Part shown: in pieces, positions 43,555 through 52,712 of the stretch
How the letters are laid out: each line of letters opens with the position of its first letter
How positions within the stretch are numbered: the first letter of the stretch is position 1
Assembly: GCF_017945865.1 (NCBI RefSeq)
Contig: NZ_CP072829.1
Location: 2,108,001 to 2,172,000, forward strand
Reading direction: 5' to 3'
Length of the DNA stretch: 64,000 nucleotides
Source of the DNA: Xiamenia xianingshaonis
Lineage (GTDB): Bacteria > Actinomycetota > Coriobacteriia > Coriobacteriales > Eggerthellaceae
Made by a program: the position numbers and the translations under genes
Notes under the pieces: generated by a model
What the model was told of the DNA's origin: nothing
Database searches by the model: none
The model's input: only the letters and a program-made list of their open reading frames with translations

Positions 43555-43872
43555 GGTAGATCCCCGTTCGCCAGAGCGCCGCAAGGGCGCAAAATCATCC
43601 AGACGTATCGTATCGATCGGTCGTGAAGCACCTATGCAGTTCGCGGAAAATCCCGAGGGAAACGCCGAGTCCTTACAAATTGGTAAGGCTGGTTTGCGGA
43701 GGCGGGGCCGGAACTGGAGCCAGAGCCCGAGCCGGAAACGGCAGCGAAGCCCGATCCGGCAGAATTGATGAGCATTCCGCTAATAGTTACGAACCGGCAC
43801 AACGGCCCAAGAACAATGCCCCGCCAGCAGGCTTGACGGGCGCAGCCTCGCAGACCCCTTGGAGACTTGGAG

Positions 43873-43916
43873 TAAAAAAGCGGTGCGCATCAGGGACCTT
43901 CCCCGCTGCGCACCGC
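43873..43916 (-). terminator. Terminator of the YtxH gene
   Basis: GCGGTGCGCA/TGCGCACCGC stem followed on the minus strand by six T, about 45 bases after the YtxH stop. The rest of the 407-bp spacer up to the PRC gene start is gene-free and rich in GGAAGC/GAGCC blocks. Confidence 0.92.
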
Positions 43917-43961
43917 CTTCGGTTCACCTGTGTCCGCACGCAAATGCCGTCGGACCTGGAA

Positions 43962-44495
43962 CTATTCAGCCTTGTCGGCAGCGTCCTTCACCGCGTCGGC
44001 AACCGCATCGGCAACCTCTTCGGCCTTGTCGGCGACGGCATCGATGACGTCGGTCGCCTTGTCGTGTGCCTCGTCGGCGGCTTCCTTCACGTCTTCGGCA
44101 TCGACCTGGGCGGCTTCGGCGTTCTTGGCCACCTGCGACGCGATGCGCTGGCGGGCGGCGTCGATCTTCTCGCGCAGCTCGTCGTTCTTCTGGGCGAACG
44201 TCGGCTTCACGTCTTCGACGACCTCCTGGGCCTTCGCGGTCACCTGGTCGTACACTTCCTGGCCCTTGACCTGGGCGTCCTGGGCAAACTGCTGACCCTT
44301 CGCCGCGACTTCCTGAGCGGCCTGCTGCACGTTGCCGGCAGCCTGATTGCCCATTTCCTGGGCCTCGGCCCAAGCGCCGCCCACTTTTTCAGCCACCATG
44401 GAACGCGTCTGCTGGCCGGAACGGGGAGCGTACAGCAACCCGAGGATCGCGCCGCCAACGGCACCTACCAGAAACGCTCCGATTTTGTTGCTCAT
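43962..44495 (-). CDS. YtxH domain stress protein
   Basis: A 177-residue protein with an N-terminal membrane-associated glycine helix (IGAFLVGAVGGAILGLLYAPRSGQQTR, YtxH family) and a long amphipathic, Ala/Glu/Lys-rich helix to the end (VADKAEEVADAVADAVKDA), similar to LEA-like or apolipoprotein-type repeats. Bacillus YtxH is under general-stress control. AAGGAGG precedes the ATG. It lies just downstream of pspA, so it may belong to the same envelope-stress response, with its own terminator. Confidence 0.88.
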   Translation of the reverse strand: MSNKIGAFLVGAVGGAILGLLYAPRSGQQTRSMVAEKVGGAWAEAQEMGNQAAGNVQQAAQEVAAKGQQFAQDAQVKGQEVYDQVTAKAQEVVEDVKPTFAQKNDELREKIDAARQRIASQVAKNAEAAQVDAEDVKEAADEAHDKATDVIDAVADKAEEVADAVADAVKDAADKAE

Positions 44496-44706
44496 AGCAA
44501 CCTCCTTGTCATTTCGGGACCGTGTTCTGCAATCGATGGCCCCATTATACGTGGGTTCCTTAGCTTTACGAGGGAATCCACCACAGTCCTATCATTCGGT
44601 TGCCGTTTCGTTTTGCCTGCGTAAAGCGCATGCCGGCCGACCAGCGGCGCCGCATCCGCCGCGCACGCCCGCCGGGCGGCACCGCTGCACCTGCCATACG
44701 CCGACC

Positions 44707-45393
44707 TTACTGGTCGAGGCCCATTTCTCGCTTGAGCTTCGCCAGCTCGTCTTCCACGCCGGCGTCCTGGTTGGCCGAGGCGTACTTGTCTTCCAGCTGC
44801 GCAAGAGGATCGGCCGCGCGCGACGACAGCTGCGAGATGGCGTTCGCCTCGTCCAGCATGCGGTCGGCCTTCTCTTCCATGCGCTCAAACGCGCCCATGG
44901 AGTCGGCCATCTTGTCGGCGCCCGAGGTCATTTTGTTGACCTTTTCGGTCGTCTTTGCAACGGCCACCTTCGCCTTCACGGCCTCGCGACGGCCCTTCAG
45001 CTCGTTGATGTCGTCGACCAGTTTGTCGTGCATCTCGCGCATCTTGTCGGCGTTGGCCTTCGCGCTGGCGTACGATTCCTGCAGGCTGGCCAGCTTGGCC
45101 TCGTGTTCCTGCTTCTCGCGCAGGAAGGTGCGGGCGTCGTCCTCTTCGCCGGCGGAAAGCGCCGTCCGCGCAAGCTTGTCGTACTTCGCGACGGCCTGGC
45201 TGCATTCCTCCACGGCACGCTTCGAGCGCTGCTCTTCAGCCATGACGCCGGCGGTCTCACGCTTGACTTGGGCCAGATCGTCCTGCATTTCAATGAGGTA
45301 CTGGTCGATCATTTTCGCCGGGTCTTCGGCCTTGTCGAGCAGGTCGTTGATGTTGGCTTTGATAATGCTTGCCGCACGATCGAGGATGCCCAT
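44707..45393 (-). CDS. pspA: PspA/IM30 family membrane stress protein
   Basis: A 228-residue ESCRT-III-like peripheral membrane protein that forms rods and stabilises damaged membranes. It starts with the amphipathic helix MGILDRAASIIKANINDLLDKAEDPAKMI and continues as coiled coil to the end; KAVAVAKTTEKVNKM-like central sequence is typical. Length fits. TAGGAG precedes the ATG. It is 41 bp behind the TPM-protein gene and should be cotranscribed; PspA-TPM pairs occur in other Gram-positives. Confidence 0.93.
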   Translation of the reverse strand: MGILDRAASIIKANINDLLDKAEDPAKMIDQYLIEMQDDLAQVKRETAGVMAEEQRSKRAVEECSQAVAKYDKLARTALSAGEEDDARTFLREKQEHEAKLASLQESYASAKANADKMREMHDKLVDDINELKGRREAVKAKVAVAKTTEKVNKMTSGADKMADSMGAFERMEEKADRMLDEANAISQLSSRAADPLAQLEDKYASANQDAGVEDELAKLKREMGLDQ

Positions 45394-45434
45394 GATTGCT
45401 CCTATCTCCGAGAATGGGCTCGGTGCTTACCGGT

Positions 45435-46664
45435 CTATGAATTCGCCCCGGGAGGGGTTGCATCCGAAGAAATGCCTGATGAGGGGCCTGCGGAAGAAGG
45501 CACGGAAGAGCCCACCGGCGCGTTTTCGCCGAGGATGTCCGCGTACTTTTTCTCGAGGTCGTCCAGATCCTTGTCGCCGAACGTTTCGAGCGGCGTGTTG
45601 ATGAAGCGCTCTAGCCGCGCGGCCTCTTCAGCCTCTTTCTGCCTTTTGCGGGCCTGCGCATTCAGCACGACGACGACAACGAGCATCGCCGCGCCAATGA
45701 CCACAAACACGATGGCGACAACGCTGTCCGCAGCGCCGGCGCCGCCTCCCATCAGGTCGTCTGCCGTTTCAGCGAACGCGTCGGAGAAGACTTCCTCGTC
45801 GGAATCGGCCGAAGCGTAGGCGCGGTCGAGGTTGCTCGCAAGCGTGCTTGCGGCGTTCTCGTCCATGAAGGCCTTCGCCTGCGACCCGGCCCACCAGCCG
45901 GCCGTCCAGCCGCCATGGCCGTCGTCGCAAAACACCAGTATAAGGTGGGCCTCGTCGCTGAAGAGCTCGTCGTAGAGCTCTTGCGCCCGGCTGGTGCACT
46001 CGTCTTCCGAGGTGGTGGCGCCGTTCGGGAGGATGTAGACGTAAGGCTGAATGCCCGTGTCCTCATAGAACTGGCGCAGGCCTTTTTCGATGGCAGCTTG
46101 GTCGTGGATCCAGTCGCCGTCCTCGTCGGTGTAGTAGGCCGTCTCCTTCGCCGCACCGGCGGGCAGGGGCTCGTATTCGTGGGCCGGGGCCGCGCAGGAC
46201 GACACCAGGAAGAACAGCCCGACGACCACGAACAGGATGCCGATCACCGTGAGGGCGGTCTTCAGGCAGCCGTGCTGGCTTTTCTGCAGTTGACCTGGAG
46301 CGTTAGGATCGATGGTCGGCTTGGGGGCATAGCCCTGCTGGCCCGGCGCCACCGGAGGTTGGCTTGGCGCCGCATAAACGGGCTGTCCGGCAGGCGCAGC
46401 AGGCTGCTGAGGCTGGCCTTGCCCCTGGCGCTCGCCGCGCGACTGGCCGACAAGCATGCCGGCCAAAAAAGGCCAGAACGACCCGCCGCCATGATGATGC
46501 GGTCCGTGAGGCATATGCCCGGGGCCACCGCTGCGACCTCCGCCGCCAAAGAAGAAGTCACCGCCTCCGCCGCCGGAAAATCCGCCGCCTCCACGGCCGC
46601 CGCCCGAAAATCCGCCGCCGCCTCCGCCGCCGGAGAAGCCACCGCCTCCGCCCGATCGACCCAT
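45435..46664 (-). CDS. TPM-domain membrane protein with glycine-rich N-terminus
   Basis: A 409-residue protein. Residues 1-60 are repeats of Gly/Ser/Phe (SGGGGGFSGGG type), 60-130 Pro/Gln-rich. A membrane helix (~136-158) ends in SSCAAP, then comes an extracellular TPM domain (~165-300; QAAIEKGLRQFYEDTGIQPYVYILPNG, FSDEAHLILVFCDDG, GWWAGSQAKAFMD), a second helix (~305-330) and a charged tail. TPM proteins (YgcG, Psb32, TLP18.3) assist membrane or photosystem repair. The ATG follows GGAAGGAGGCC. It heads the pspA operon. Confidence 0.88.
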   Translation of the reverse strand: MGRSGGGGGFSGGGGGGGFSGGGRGGGGFSGGGGGDFFFGGGGRSGGPGHMPHGPHHHGGGSFWPFLAGMLVGQSRGERQGQGQPQQPAAPAGQPVYAAPSQPPVAPGQQGYAPKPTIDPNAPGQLQKSQHGCLKTALTVIGILFVVVGLFFLVSSCAAPAHEYEPLPAGAAKETAYYTDEDGDWIHDQAAIEKGLRQFYEDTGIQPYVYILPNGATTSEDECTSRAQELYDELFSDEAHLILVFCDDGHGGWTAGWWAGSQAKAFMDENAASTLASNLDRAYASADSDEEVFSDAFAETADDLMGGGAGAADSVVAIVFVVIGAAMLVVVVVLNAQARKRQKEAEEAARLERFINTPLETFGDKDLDDLEKKYADILGENAPVGSSVPSSAGPSSGISSDATPPGANS

Positions 46665-46811
46665 GACGGCCTCCTTCCATCAGTGTTGCCATCGACTTTT
46701 CATAGTACCGCAAGCGTCCCCAATCCGGAACGCCCGTATCAATTCGTCACATGGCGAAACAGGGGAATCGAGAAGAGGGCGGGGGCGTCCGCTGCACCTT
46801 CAAAGGGACTG

Positions 46812-46934
46812 TTGATGAAATTCAGCCTTCCTCCATATACAGGGTTCATACTGGATTCCATACGACTCAGCAAAAACCGAAGATGCTTGCACAACACGAC
46901 AAAGCCCCAGGTGGCTGCTACCTTTTGCAAGCAT
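46812..46934 (+). promoter_or_regulatory. Promoter and structured leader of the MFS-CBS gene
   Basis: TTGATG (46812-46817) and TATACA (46836-46841) are 18 bp apart. The 120-base leader contains the perfect inverted repeat ATGCTTGCA/TGCAAGCAT (46883-46934) enclosing a smaller AGCC/GGCT stem. It could sequester or time translation of the efflux gene. The rest of the 304-bp spacer holds no gene. Confidence 0.45.
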
Positions 46935-46968
46935 GCCCACACCGAAGACACCACGAAAGAGGACAAAT

Positions 46969-48924
46969 ATGGGACTTACGCGCAAACAAATCATCATGCT
47001 GGCGGTGCTGGTGTTCGGCACCTTCGTGACCGTGCTCAACCAGACGGTCGTCGCGCCGGTGCTGCCGTCGGTCATGGCGGAAATGTCGGTCGACGCCGCG
47101 ACCGCGCAATGGCTCACCACCGGGTTTACCCTGGTCAACGCCATCATGATTCCCACGACGGCCTTCCTTGTCGACCGCTTCACCACGCGCAGCCTCTTCC
47201 TGGTCTCCATGGCCGTGTTCACCGTCGGCAGCGCGCTGGCCGCTTGGGGGCCCAACTTCGGCGTGCTTTTGGGCGGCCGCCTCGTGCAGGCCGTCGGCGC
47301 CGGCATTCTCATGCCGCTCGTCATGACCGTGCTTATGTGGACCTTTCCGGTCAGCAAAAGAGGCACCGCCATGGGGCTTTTCGGCATCGTCATCGCGTTC
47401 GGCCCGGCCATCGGCCCAACGGCGGCCGGTATCATCATCGACCGCGCGACCTGGCACGACATGTTCTTCATCATCGCGGGGCTGTCGATCGCAGTCATCC
47501 TCGTCGGGCTCTTCACGCTTGAGCGCGGCGGCGAAACGAACAAGGACGTCCGCCTCGACGTGCCCTCGGTCATCCTTTCCACCCTCGGCTTCGGCGGGCT
47601 TTTATACGGGCTGTCGCTCATCGGCAGCTACGGCATCTCCATCGATTCGGCCGTCGGCACAGTCGTCGGCGTCGTGGGCATCGTCGCGTTCTTCCGCCGC
47701 CAACTGCGCATGGACCATCCCATGCTGCAGGTGCGTGTGCTGCAGAACCGCAAGTTCCTCATCGCAACCATCATCGGCATGATCGTCCAAGGAGCGCTTC
47801 TGGCCGCGGGCATCCTGGTGCCCATTCTGCTGCAGTCCTACATGGGCTATTCGGCCACGGCATCGGGCCTGGTCCTGCTGCCGGGCGCCATCATCATGGG
47901 CGCCATGGGCCCGGTCGCCGGCCGCCTGTTCGACCGCCACGGGCCGCGGGCGCTGTCGGTCATCGGCACGGGCGTCCTGACGCTCACCACCATCGCCTTC
48001 TGCTTCTCGGGCCCCAACACCACCATCATCGGGCTGGCCATCCTCTACACCATCCGCTTGTTCTCGCTGTCGCTCGTCAACATGCCCATCACGACTTGGG
48101 GTATGAACGCGCTGCCAAACGACCTGGTCAACCATGGGACGTCGGTCAACAACACGCTGCGGCAGGTCGCCGGATCGCTCGGGACGGCCATCATCATTTC
48201 GGCGTCGACCATCGCGACCAACCTCAGCGCGCCCCACATCGGGCAGACGGCCGCGAACTTTCTCGGGATCGACATGGCGTTCGTCGTCGCCAGCGTGCTG
48301 TGCCTGATCGCGTTCGGCCTCGTCGTCGCATTCGTGAAAAACAAGCCGGGCGAGGCGTGCGAAAACGACGCCGACAACGCGCGGCGCACCGTCCTGGAAG
48401 CCATCATGAAGCGCGACGTGTTCACCCTGCCCGAGACCGCAAAGGTGTCCGAGGCTATGAAACTGCTGGTCGACAAGGGGGTCAGCGCCGTGCCGCTCGT
48501 GAACGCGGCGGGCGAGGCGACGGGCTTCATCTCCGACGGCGACATCATGCGCAACCTGTCGAAGCGCTCGACGATGATGATGGACCCGATCGTCATGATC
48601 ATGCAGATGTCCGACGCCGACGGCAGCAACAAAGACTTCGTGCGGAAGCTGGAAACGCTGATGGACATGCCCGCAAGCGCCATCGGGTCGAAGGGCATCA
48701 TCGGGGTAGATGTGCACGCCGACCTGCCCGAAGTGTGCCGCGTGCTGGGCGAGAACCACTTGAAGAAGGTGCCGGTGCTTGACGACGGGCGCATCGTGGG
48801 CGTGATCAACCGGTCCGACATCACGCATTACTCGATGGAGCGCTATCTCGCCGGACGGACGCTGACGAGGACGCCCGACGGCGAAGAGAGCGCGAACGAC
48901 GACGCAGCCGGCGAGCGGGCGTAG
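46969..48924 (+). CDS. DHA2-type MFS transporter fused to a CBS domain pair
   Basis: A 651-residue protein. Residues 1-460 form a fourteen-helix drug:H+ antiporter-2 carrier; the motif region LLGGRLVQAVGAGILMPLVM is the antiporter motif C analogue, and LFDRHGPR marks the loop 8-9 repeat. Residues ~475-640 form two CBS motifs (AIMKRDVFTLPETAKVSEAMK...ISDGDIMR, and VDVHADLPEVCRVLGENHLKK...VINRSDITHY). CBS pairs bind adenine nucleotides or other ligands and gate several transporters and channels. Fusion to a DHA2 carrier is unusual. The ATG has AGAGGAC upstream; a start twelve codons earlier is less likely. Substrates may be drugs, bile acids or antimicrobial peptides; not determinable. Confidence 0.9.
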   Translation: MGLTRKQIIMLAVLVFGTFVTVLNQTVVAPVLPSVMAEMSVDAATAQWLTTGFTLVNAIMIPTTAFLVDRFTTRSLFLVSMAVFTVGSALAAWGPNFGVLLGGRLVQAVGAGILMPLVMTVLMWTFPVSKRGTAMGLFGIVIAFGPAIGPTAAGIIIDRATWHDMFFIIAGLSIAVILVGLFTLERGGETNKDVRLDVPSVILSTLGFGGLLYGLSLIGSYGISIDSAVGTVVGVVGIVAFFRRQLRMDHPMLQVRVLQNRKFLIATIIGMIVQGALLAAGILVPILLQSYMGYSATASGLVLLPGAIIMGAMGPVAGRLFDRHGPRALSVIGTGVLTLTTIAFCFSGPNTTIIGLAILYTIRLFSLSLVNMPITTWGMNALPNDLVNHGTSVNNTLRQVAGSLGTAIIISASTIATNLSAPHIGQTAANFLGIDMAFVVASVLCLIAFGLVVAFVKNKPGEACENDADNARRTVLEAIMKRDVFTLPETAKVSEAMKLLVDKGVSAVPLVNAAGEATGFISDGDIMRNLSKRSTMMMDPIVMIMQMSDADGSNKDFVRKLETLMDMPASAIGSKGIIGVDVHADLPEVCRVLGENHLKKVPVLDDGRIVGVINRSDITHYSMERYLAGRTLTRTPDGEESANDDAAGERA

Positions 48925-49064
48925 CAGGCAACAGCGCCCACGCAGGCAGTGGACAGGCGGCGGGCGGGACGGCGGGGCGCTCCGCGAGGGCGGCGGCAGT
49001 AGCCGGCGGAGCAGCGCCCCCGCTTCCCCGATGCGCACAATTGGTGCCGTTTTCCAGCGGCCGC

Positions 49065-49093
49065 TTGTCGCGTCGCCCGGGCGCGACTATACT
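49065..49093 (+). promoter_or_regulatory. Promoter of the Tat flavoprotein gene
   Basis: TTGTCG (49065-49070) and TATACT (49088-49093) are separated by exactly 17 bp, near sigma-70 consensus. The predicted start is near 49100. Confidence 0.75.
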
Positions 49094-49105
49094 CAGTCAA
49101 CCCGA

Positions 49106-49170
49106 CGGCGCCGCCTGGCGCCAGGGCGCATCCGGCAAGTCGCCTGGCGCCCTGGCGCCAGGCGGCGCCG
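49106..49170. promoter_or_regulatory. Perfect 24-bp stem at the 5' end of the flavoprotein mRNA
   Basis: The arms at 49106-49129 and 49147-49170 are exact reverse complements over 24 bases and leave a 17-base loop. Each arm contains the palindrome CTGGCGCCAG. It begins about six bases after the predicted transcription start and ends 86 bases before the GTG. No U-tract follows on the plus strand. Confidence 0.8.
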
Positions 49171-49255
49171 CAATGCAAGCAAGCCGTCGCACACCGCTTC
49201 GATCACCTTGCAAACAACCCCATGACCAGCCATAACGACTCGAAGGGAGCCCTCT

Positions 49256-50821
49256 GTGAAACGCCGCGATTTCGTCAAAATGCTGGGGCTTTCCGGAGCC
49301 GCAGCCGCCGTTGCCGCCACGTCCTTCGCCGGATGCAACGCGATCGCCCCTGGCACCGCCGACGTGCCCGACGATCCCGCCGCCCTCGATCCCAACGACC
49401 TCGCCGTCGCCGGCATGCCCGCCGACATCACCTTCGAAAACAAGGCCGACGTGCTTATCATCGGCAGCGGCATCGCGGGTCTTTCCGCTGCATACCCCCT
49501 GGCCAAGGCTGGAAAATCGGTCATCGTCGCCGAAAAGCTCAACCTGCTGGGCGGCCAGGCGGTCAATTCCAACGGCGTTCTGCACGTGGCCGGCACCGAC
49601 GTCCAAAAGCAGGCTGGCGTGAGCGACGACGTCGACGCCGCATGGGAACGCCGCCAGACGCACCTCAAAGCGCTCGGCCTGACCGACCTCGACCGCGCCA
49701 AAACGCTGTTCTACAACGCGACCGAATGGGCAAACCTCCTGATCAACGAATGCGGAGCTGTGTTCGAAAACCCGAAAGACTATGCCGACGAAGGCTTGAA
49801 CGAGGGCATCCTGTTGCCGAAACTGGGCATCGGTGACATGGAGAGCATCATGCTGCCGCTGCGCGACACGCTCATGGACCTGGGCGTCACGTTCCTGACC
49901 GACTATCGTGCCGCTGCCTTTATTTCCGCAGGTCAAGACGGCATTTGCGGGATGCGCTTCAACGTCGCCAAGCTGTCGGACATCGCAGACGTGTACGCGA
50001 AGGCCGTCGTCGTCGCCACGGGCGGCTTCTCCAGCAGCCAAGAGCTCATCCATGAAACGGCGCCCGGCTGGGAGCAGGCCGGCTGTTACACGTTCTCGGC
50101 CACCGGCGACGGACAGCGCTTCTGCTCGACGGCAGGAGCCGCGCTGGCAGGCATGGACGGCGCCGTCTTTCTGACCAGCGACATTCCGTGGGCGGCCGAG
50201 TGGGGACGTTTTGCGCCGACGATAATCGTTGACCCGCAGGGTAATCGTTTTGCCCGCGAGGACGAGGTGACCGAGGCAGCCGCCACCTGCTTCAAAAACG
50301 TGTTGGGATACTGGTGGACCGTTTTCGACGGCCAGCTGGCGCAGTCGAGCCAAGGCCGCAGCGTCGCCGAGGTGACCAGCAAAAACAAGACGCGGCTCGT
50401 GGGCCCGTTCGACACGAAGGCCGAGCTGGCCAAAGCGATGGGACTCGCAGAAAACGCGCTTGACCAGGTGTTTGAGGACTACGACGCCATAGTGGAGAAA
50501 AAGGCCGACACCGCGTTCGGGCGCACGGCCCAGCTGAAAGCGCTCGTGCCGCCGTATTACGCGCTGAAGCAGCGGCCGGTGCGTTTCTTGACGTTGGGCG
50601 GCCCGAACATCGACGACGGCGGGCGCGTGCTCGGGCCGACAGGGCTCGTGATTCCGCATATATACAGCTGCGGAGCGGTCGCAAACGGGGGCGGCGAGGG
50701 GCTGGCGTCAAGCGGAACATGCGGCCTGATGGTAGGGCGCACCATACTGGATGACTTGAACCAGGCGGAGGCAGAAGCAAAGGCGAAGGAAGAGCGCGCG
50801 GCGGGCCAAGGTTTGAGGTAG
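49256..50821 (+). CDS. Tat-exported FAD-dependent reductase (fumarate-reductase-like flavoprotein)
   Basis: A 521-residue flavoprotein exported folded. The N-terminus has the twin-arginine motif KRRDFVKMLG, a hydrophobic stretch and then FAGC, a possible lipoprotein cleavage site. The FAD-binding dinucleotide fold is DVLIIGSGIAGLSAAYPLAKAGKSVIV (two parts) with AVVVATGGFS and, near the end, IYSCGAVANGGGEGLASSGTCG. Members of the fumarate reductase/succinate dehydrogenase flavoprotein group in Eggerthellaceae reduce diverse acceptors (fumarate, urocanate, cinnamates, steroids). The start is GTG after GAAGGGAGC. No cytochrome partner gene is adjacent. The substrate is unknown. Confidence 0.9.
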   Translation: MKRRDFVKMLGLSGAAAAVAATSFAGCNAIAPGTADVPDDPAALDPNDLAVAGMPADITFENKADVLIIGSGIAGLSAAYPLAKAGKSVIVAEKLNLLGGQAVNSNGVLHVAGTDVQKQAGVSDDVDAAWERRQTHLKALGLTDLDRAKTLFYNATEWANLLINECGAVFENPKDYADEGLNEGILLPKLGIGDMESIMLPLRDTLMDLGVTFLTDYRAAAFISAGQDGICGMRFNVAKLSDIADVYAKAVVVATGGFSSSQELIHETAPGWEQAGCYTFSATGDGQRFCSTAGAALAGMDGAVFLTSDIPWAAEWGRFAPTIIVDPQGNRFAREDEVTEAAATCFKNVLGYWWTVFDGQLAQSSQGRSVAEVTSKNKTRLVGPFDTKAELAKAMGLAENALDQVFEDYDAIVEKKADTAFGRTAQLKALVPPYYALKQRPVRFLTLGGPNIDDGGRVLGPTGLVIPHIYSCGAVANGGGEGLASSGTCGLMVGRTILDDLNQAEAEAKAKEERAAGQGLR

Positions 50822-50936
50822 AAGCCGGAAGCCAAGGCCGAGGGTCGGACTTTGGTCGTTGGCGACAGACGCGGCGCAGGAACAGGGACGCGGAAGCCGC
50901 TGGCAGGGCAGGAAGCCGAGGGCGGCCCGGTCCGTT

Positions 50937-51755
50937 CTATTCCGCCTCGTACACCTCGACGAACGGGGGCTCCAACGCACGCTTGAACGCAGTGGCCGCC
51001 CGCGTGCGAGCGACCTTCTCCACCAGTTCGGCTTGGTATCCTGCCGCGACCACCGCTTCGGGCGAGCAGCCGCCCTCGTTCAGCATCCGCAGAATGCCGT
51101 CGAGCGTCGGATACCCGATGCCGAGCGACTTCTCATCTTCCTGACCAGGGGAAAGTTCGGCGCTCGGCGCCTTTTCGAACACGCGCTCCGGGACGGGCGG
51201 CACCTTCCCCGCCTCGACGGCCTGGTTGTTGCGCCACCGCGCCACAGCGTACACGTCGGTCTTGTACACGCCTCCTATCGGGGCAAACGCTCCCGCCGTG
51301 TCGCCGTACAGCGTCGAGTAGCCCATCATGGCCTCGCTGCGGTTCGACGTGTTCAGCATGAGCCAGCCGTGCGCGTTCGACAGCGCCATCAGGCACACCA
51401 TGCGGCAGCGGGCCTGCGTGTTCTCGGCCGCCAAGCCCTCCAGCTTGCCGCCGCACGCGTGGCGCAGCACGGACTCGAAAGCCTCGAACGGCTCGCAGAT
51501 CGATATGGTCAGCGCCGAAATGCCCAGGTTGTCGGCTAGTTCTTGCGCGTCTTCCACCGAATGGGCGCTGGAATACGGCCCCGGAAGCAGCACGCCGTGT
51601 ACATGATCGGGCCCCAGTGCGTCAACGGCCATCACCGCCACGAGCGACGAATCCATGCCGCCCGACAACCCGATGACCGCGTCCGAAAAGCCCGCCGTCG
51701 TCATGAAGTCTCGCGTGGCGCCAACGCATCGCTCGTACACCTTTTGGGCATCCAT
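50937..51755 (-). CDS. nadE: NAD synthetase (ammonia-type)
   Basis: A 272-residue enzyme that amidates nicotinic acid adenine dinucleotide to NAD, the last step of NAD synthesis. The PP-loop is VIGLSGGMDSSLVA, and further motifs are LNTSNRSEAMMGYSTLYGDTAGAFAPIGGVYKT (read as two halves) and KSLGIGYPTLDGIL. There is no glutaminase domain, so ammonia is probably the donor. The ATG follows GAAAGGAGC. It stands alone upstream of the flavoprotein convergence point. Confidence 0.95.
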   Translation of the reverse strand: MDAQKVYERCVGATRDFMTTAGFSDAVIGLSGGMDSSLVAVMAVDALGPDHVHGVLLPGPYSSAHSVEDAQELADNLGISALTISICEPFEAFESVLRHACGGKLEGLAAENTQARCRMVCLMALSNAHGWLMLNTSNRSEAMMGYSTLYGDTAGAFAPIGGVYKTDVYAVARWRNNQAVEAGKVPPVPERVFEKAPSAELSPGQEDEKSLGIGYPTLDGILRMLNEGGCSPEAVVAAGYQAELVEKVARTRAATAFKRALEPPFVEVYEAE

Positions 51756-51859
51756 GGTCGCTCCTTTCGCAGGGGTTCCAGCCGCCAGTATGGGACACCA
51801 CTGTTTCAGGCGTGTTGCCGCAGCTCAAGGAAGGCTGACAGGCGGGATCGGCGCAAACC

Positions 51860-52510
51860 TTATGCGTGCCGGATGCGCTCGGCCAGCCACTCCGCCCATA
51901 CCCCGACGCCTTCGCCCGTCGTCGCCGCAATCGGGAAAATGGGCGCACTGGGATTCAGCTGGCGCACGGCGTCCTCGAACGCCTCGCGGTCGAAGTTGAA
52001 CATCGGCATCGTGTCGACCTTGTTCAGCACCACGGCTTCCGACGCTTGGAACACGCCGGGGTACTTCAGCGGCTTGTCGTGTCCCTCGGGCACCGACAGA
52101 ATCATCGCCTTCAACGATTCTCCCAGGTCAAAGTCGGTCGGACACACCAAATTGCCAACGTTTTCAATGATGATCAGGTCAAGCCGCTCCAGATCGAGCA
52201 CGTCGACCGCCCGCTTGATCATCGCGCTTTCCAGATGGCACGCCCCACCCGTGTTGATCTGCACGGCGGCCGTCCCCTGCGCCTTGATCTTCTCGGCGTC
52301 GACCGAGCTGGCAATGTCGCCCTCGATGACCGCGATGTTGAACTCGTCGCGCAGCGCCTCGATGGTCGCAAGGATCGTCGACGTTTTCCCAGATCCCGGG
52401 CTTGCAAGCAGGTCGAGGACAAACACGTGGTTCTCGGCGAAACGCGCGCGCAGCTCGTCTGCCAGGCGGTCGTTCTTGTCGAGGATAGGCTGTTTCAGGT
52501 CGATTTGCAT
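51860..52510 (-). CDS. hypB: Hydrogenase/urease nickel incorporation GTPase HypB
   Basis: A 216-residue GTPase that delivers nickel to hydrogenase large subunits. The P-loop is LLASPGSGKTS, switch II region IIENVGNLVCP has the metal-binding Cys, and base recognition is VLNKVD. GACHLE carries the conserved Cys-His nickel pair. The N-terminal His-rich stretch of E. coli HypB is absent. GAAGGATCC precedes the ATG. hypA lies upstream on the same strand, but 610 bp and a repeat element separate them. Confidence 0.95.
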   Translation of the reverse strand: MQIDLKQPILDKNDRLADELRARFAENHVFVLDLLASPGSGKTSTILATIEALRDEFNIAVIEGDIASSVDAEKIKAQGTAAVQINTGGACHLESAMIKRAVDVLDLERLDLIIIENVGNLVCPTDFDLGESLKAMILSVPEGHDKPLKYPGVFQASEAVVLNKVDTMPMFNFDREAFEDAVRQLNPSAPIFPIAATTGEGVGVWAEWLAERIRHA

Positions 52511-52712
52511 GGCTGGATCCTTCCCGCAGGCTTCGATGTCGTTTGGCGTCCATTGTACGTGAAGCAGCCGCGCGGGGCGCCTGGCCTGGGACGTCAGGCA
52601 GAATTTATCCGCGACGGCGAGGTCGAAGTGCGGGCGCGGCGAGAGGGGGATGGGCAGAATGTGCGGCCGTTAAGGAAAGAAGGCCGGGGCTGGGCTTTCT
52701 TTCCTTGGCTAG

